Source of the DNA: Streptomyces sp. WAC 01529
GTDB taxonomy: Bacteria > Actinomycetota > Actinomycetes > Streptomycetales > Streptomycetaceae
Direction of reading: 5' to 3'
Assembly: GCF_003945545.1 (NCBI RefSeq)
Contig: NZ_CP029617.1
Coordinates: 7,281,001 to 7,345,000, forward strand
Length of the DNA: 64,000 nt
Shown here in pieces: positions 62,959 through 64,000 of the stretch. The notes beneath the pieces were generated by a model. That model was not told the DNA's origin. It did not search any database and saw nothing but the letters and a program-made list of their open reading frames with translations. Numbering within the stretch: position 1 is the first letter of the stretch; every line of letters starts with the position of its first letter. The position numbers and the translations under genes were made by a program.

Positions 62959-63046
62959 GTCCGGGTGGCGGAATGGCAGACGCGCTAGCTTGAGGTGCTA
63001 GTGCCCTTTAACGGGCGTGGGGGTTCAAGTCCCCCCTCGGACACCA
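62959..63046 (+). tRNA. tRNA-Leu (anticodon GAG)
   Basis: The 88-nt sequence folds as a class II tRNA. The acceptor stem GTCCGGG/CTCGGAC is complete. The anticodon stem CTAGC/GCTAG encloses the loop TTGAGGT with anticodon GAG, reading CUC and CUU. A long variable arm (CCC TTTAAC GGG) is typical of Leu. The T-arm is GGGGG TTCAAGT CCCCC. The 3' CCA is encoded after discriminator A. A terminator follows. Confidence 0.96.
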
Positions 63047-63056
63047 GCACCAGCAG

Positions 63057-63079
63057 AGACCCCAGTTCATCTGGGGTCT
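63057..63079 (+). terminator. Terminator of tRNA-Leu
   Basis: AGACCCCAG (63057-63065) pairs perfectly with CTGGGGTCT (63071-63079) across TTCAT, followed by TTCTGTTTCT. It lies 11 bp after the tRNA. Confidence 0.9.
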
Positions 63080-63152
63080 TTCTGTTTCTCCGGTTAACTG
63101 GCGGAACGGACGGGGTGAGTCGTCCACGGATATGGGCGGGGCCGGGGCGGTG

Positions 63153-63815
63153 TCACGACGTCGCCCACAGGGAACGTACGTGTCCCAGGTGGCGCGCCAT
63201 GCACTCTTCCGCCGCCGCCGCGTCGCCCGACAGCATCAGGTCGAGCAGCTCGATGTGCTCCTCGGCCGAGGGGGTCAGCTGGTCGCGCTCGTCCAGGGCC
63301 GTGAGGCCGTAGAGGCGGGAGCGTTTGCGGAGGTCGCCGACCGTCTCCACCAGGCGGTCGTTGCCCGAGAGGGCGAGCAGGGAGAGGTGGAAGCGGCGGT
63401 CGGCCTCCAGATAGGCGATGAGGTCGTGGTCGCGGGCGGCGCGCACGATCTCCTCGGCGACCGGGCGCAGCACCTCGAGCTCCTCGCGGGCCGCGGTGCG
63501 GGTGATGCGGCCGATCATGGGGATCTCGATCAGCGCGCGGATCTCCGTGTACTGGTCGAGGTCGCGCTCATTGACCTCCGTGACGCGGAAACCCTTGTTG
63601 CGCACCGGCTCGACCAGGCCCTCGCGGGCCAGATCCAGCATCGCCTCGCGTACGGGCGTCGCCGAGATGCCGAAGTCCTCGGCGAGGCCGGGCGCGGAGT
63701 AGATCTCGCCGGGGCGCAGCTCACCGGAGATCAGGGCCGCCCGCAACGCGTGGGCGACCTGGTCGCGCAGCCGCTCCCTGGTGGTGATGAGGTTCTTCTG
63801 CTTCAGATGCCCCAT
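63153..63815 (-). CDS. GntR-family regulator (FCD type)
   Basis: The 220-residue protein has a GntR winged helix (about 10-75, APGLAEDFGISATPVREAMLDLAREGLV) and a helical FCD ligand domain. Its metal or effector residues include the EIRALIE region, FHLSLLALSGN and EEHIELLDLM. It starts at ATG 63815. Its leader holds an 8-bp inverted repeat that includes the ribosome binding site. The next gene in the same direction upstream is the end of a proline-racemase-family protein, so a role in proline or hydroxyproline catabolism is likely. Confidence 0.9.
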   Translation of the reverse strand: MGHLKQKNLITTRERLRDQVAHALRAALISGELRPGEIYSAPGLAEDFGISATPVREAMLDLAREGLVEPVRNKGFRVTEVNERDLDQYTEIRALIEIPMIGRITRTAAREELEVLRPVAEEIVRAARDHDLIAYLEADRRFHLSLLALSGNDRLVETVGDLRKRSRLYGLTALDERDQLTPSAEEHIELLDLMLSGDAAAAEECMARHLGHVRSLWATS

Positions 63816-63856
63816 GGTGCTCCCCTCCGGTGGGCCCCGCGCCCGCGCGGAGCACC
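63816..63856 (-). promoter_or_regulatory. Leader hairpin covering the GntR ribosome binding site
   Basis: GGTGCTCC (63816-63823) and GGAGCACC (63849-63856) are perfect inverted 8-mers. On the coding strand the arm next to the ATG contains GGAG. If the hairpin forms, the binding site would be hidden. Confidence 0.4.
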
Positions 63857-63890
63857 AAAGTACAATGTCACGTTGCCAGTTGGGTCGGCG

Positions 63891-63920
63891 GGGAGCCGGT
63901 GGGAGCCGGTGGGAGTCAGA
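63891..63920. repeat. 10-bp tandem repeat at the end of the racemase gene
   Basis: GGGAGCCGGT (63891-63900), GGGAGCCGGT (63901-63910) and GGGAGTCAGA (63911-63920). The stop of the minus-strand gene (TCA 63916-63918) lies in the third unit. Confidence 0.85.
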
Positions 63921-64000
63921 GGGTGAAGCCCGCGGGGAACGGGTCGTCAGGGTCCAGGAAGTACTGCGCCGTGCCGGTGATCCAGGCCCGCCCGGTGATC
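63916..64000 (-). CDS. Proline racemase-family protein, C-terminal end (partial)
   Basis: Only the last 27 residues are in the window. The translation ends ITGRAWITGTAQYFLDPDDP and then FPAGFTL, the characteristic finish of proline racemase and 4-hydroxyproline 2-epimerase proteins. These interconvert L- and D-forms through two active-site cysteines, which lie outside the window. The gene runs off the right edge. The GntR gene 100 bp further on is probably its regulator. Racemase and epimerase cannot be told apart from this end. Confidence 0.72.
   Translation of the reverse strand, partial: ITGRAWITGTAQYFLDPDDPFPAGFTL

Noticed and set aside
62959..63046. tRNA-Leu as an integration site of a mobile element
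   Set aside because: No integrase, no direct repeat of the tRNA 3' end seen nearby, and the following genes look chromosomal.

Overview
The window is actinobacterial chromosome, almost certainly Streptomyces. Base composition is very GC-rich with G or C in nearly every third codon position. Many genes start with GTG (one with TTG), and genes are stacked with GTGA/ATGA stop-start overlaps. Gene content fits too: a narGHJI respiratory nitrate reductase, duplicated DnaK, ROK/ABC sugar loci, and a tRNA-Leu(GAG) with encoded CCA. The species cannot be fixed from sequence alone.

Layout. 1-2 kb: end of an unknown protein, a lipoprotein whose start codon appears to read ATC, and an OsmC peroxidase. 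2-10.6 kb: a second-copy DnaK facing a complete narGHJI operon, with the two stop codons overlapping. 10.7-14.6 kb: a small membrane protein, an XRE regulator, a pterin dehydratase and two methyltransferases, one with a long His-Gly tail at its N-terminus. 14.6-22.4 kb: a four-gene, translationally coupled NTPase/protease system: trypsin-co-occurring domain protein, trypsin-VMAP-C protein, MoxR AAA+ ATPase, and a SAV_2336/vWA-like-NB-ARC-TPR protein. This resembles the 'ternary' biological-conflict systems known from comparative genomics. 22.5-28.2 kb: an aldo/keto reductase, then pqqABCDE with a secreted PQQ-type sugar dehydrogenase directly behind it. 28.2-41 kb: a long-chain acyl-CoA ligase, an MFS exporter with an Lrp regulator, a LysR gene with a bile-acid-symporter-type carrier, a sialidase with a DUF4185 protein, fdhD, a stand-alone KAS III and a thioesterase.

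41-52.5 kb is a sugar locus: ROK regulator, ribose-type ABC importer, Gfo/Idh oxidoreductase, sugar isomerase, a secreted glucose/sorbosone dehydrogenase with PKD and carbohydrate-binding modules, and a ThuA-DUF1080 protein. The set fits import and breakdown of an oxidised (3-keto) glycoside. A strong terminator separates it from 52.6-60.2 kb, a seven-gene ebo-type cluster (EboA, B, C, E, F relatives plus a TIM-barrel protein). Its first gene is an inositol-phosphate-synthase-like cyclase where classical ebo clusters carry a dehydroquinate-synthase-like cyclase (EboD). An array of 11-bp repeats precedes it. 60.3-64 kb: a Tat-exported sugar isomerase, a DUF2254 membrane protein, tRNA-Leu, and a GntR regulator beside the end of a proline-racemase-family gene.

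Two structural themes recur. Palindromes with CTAGGGCCTGTCC ends lie between convergent genes and supply the TAG stop codons of both. Short tandem duplications (about 10, 20 or 22 bp period) repeatedly include or abut stop codons.
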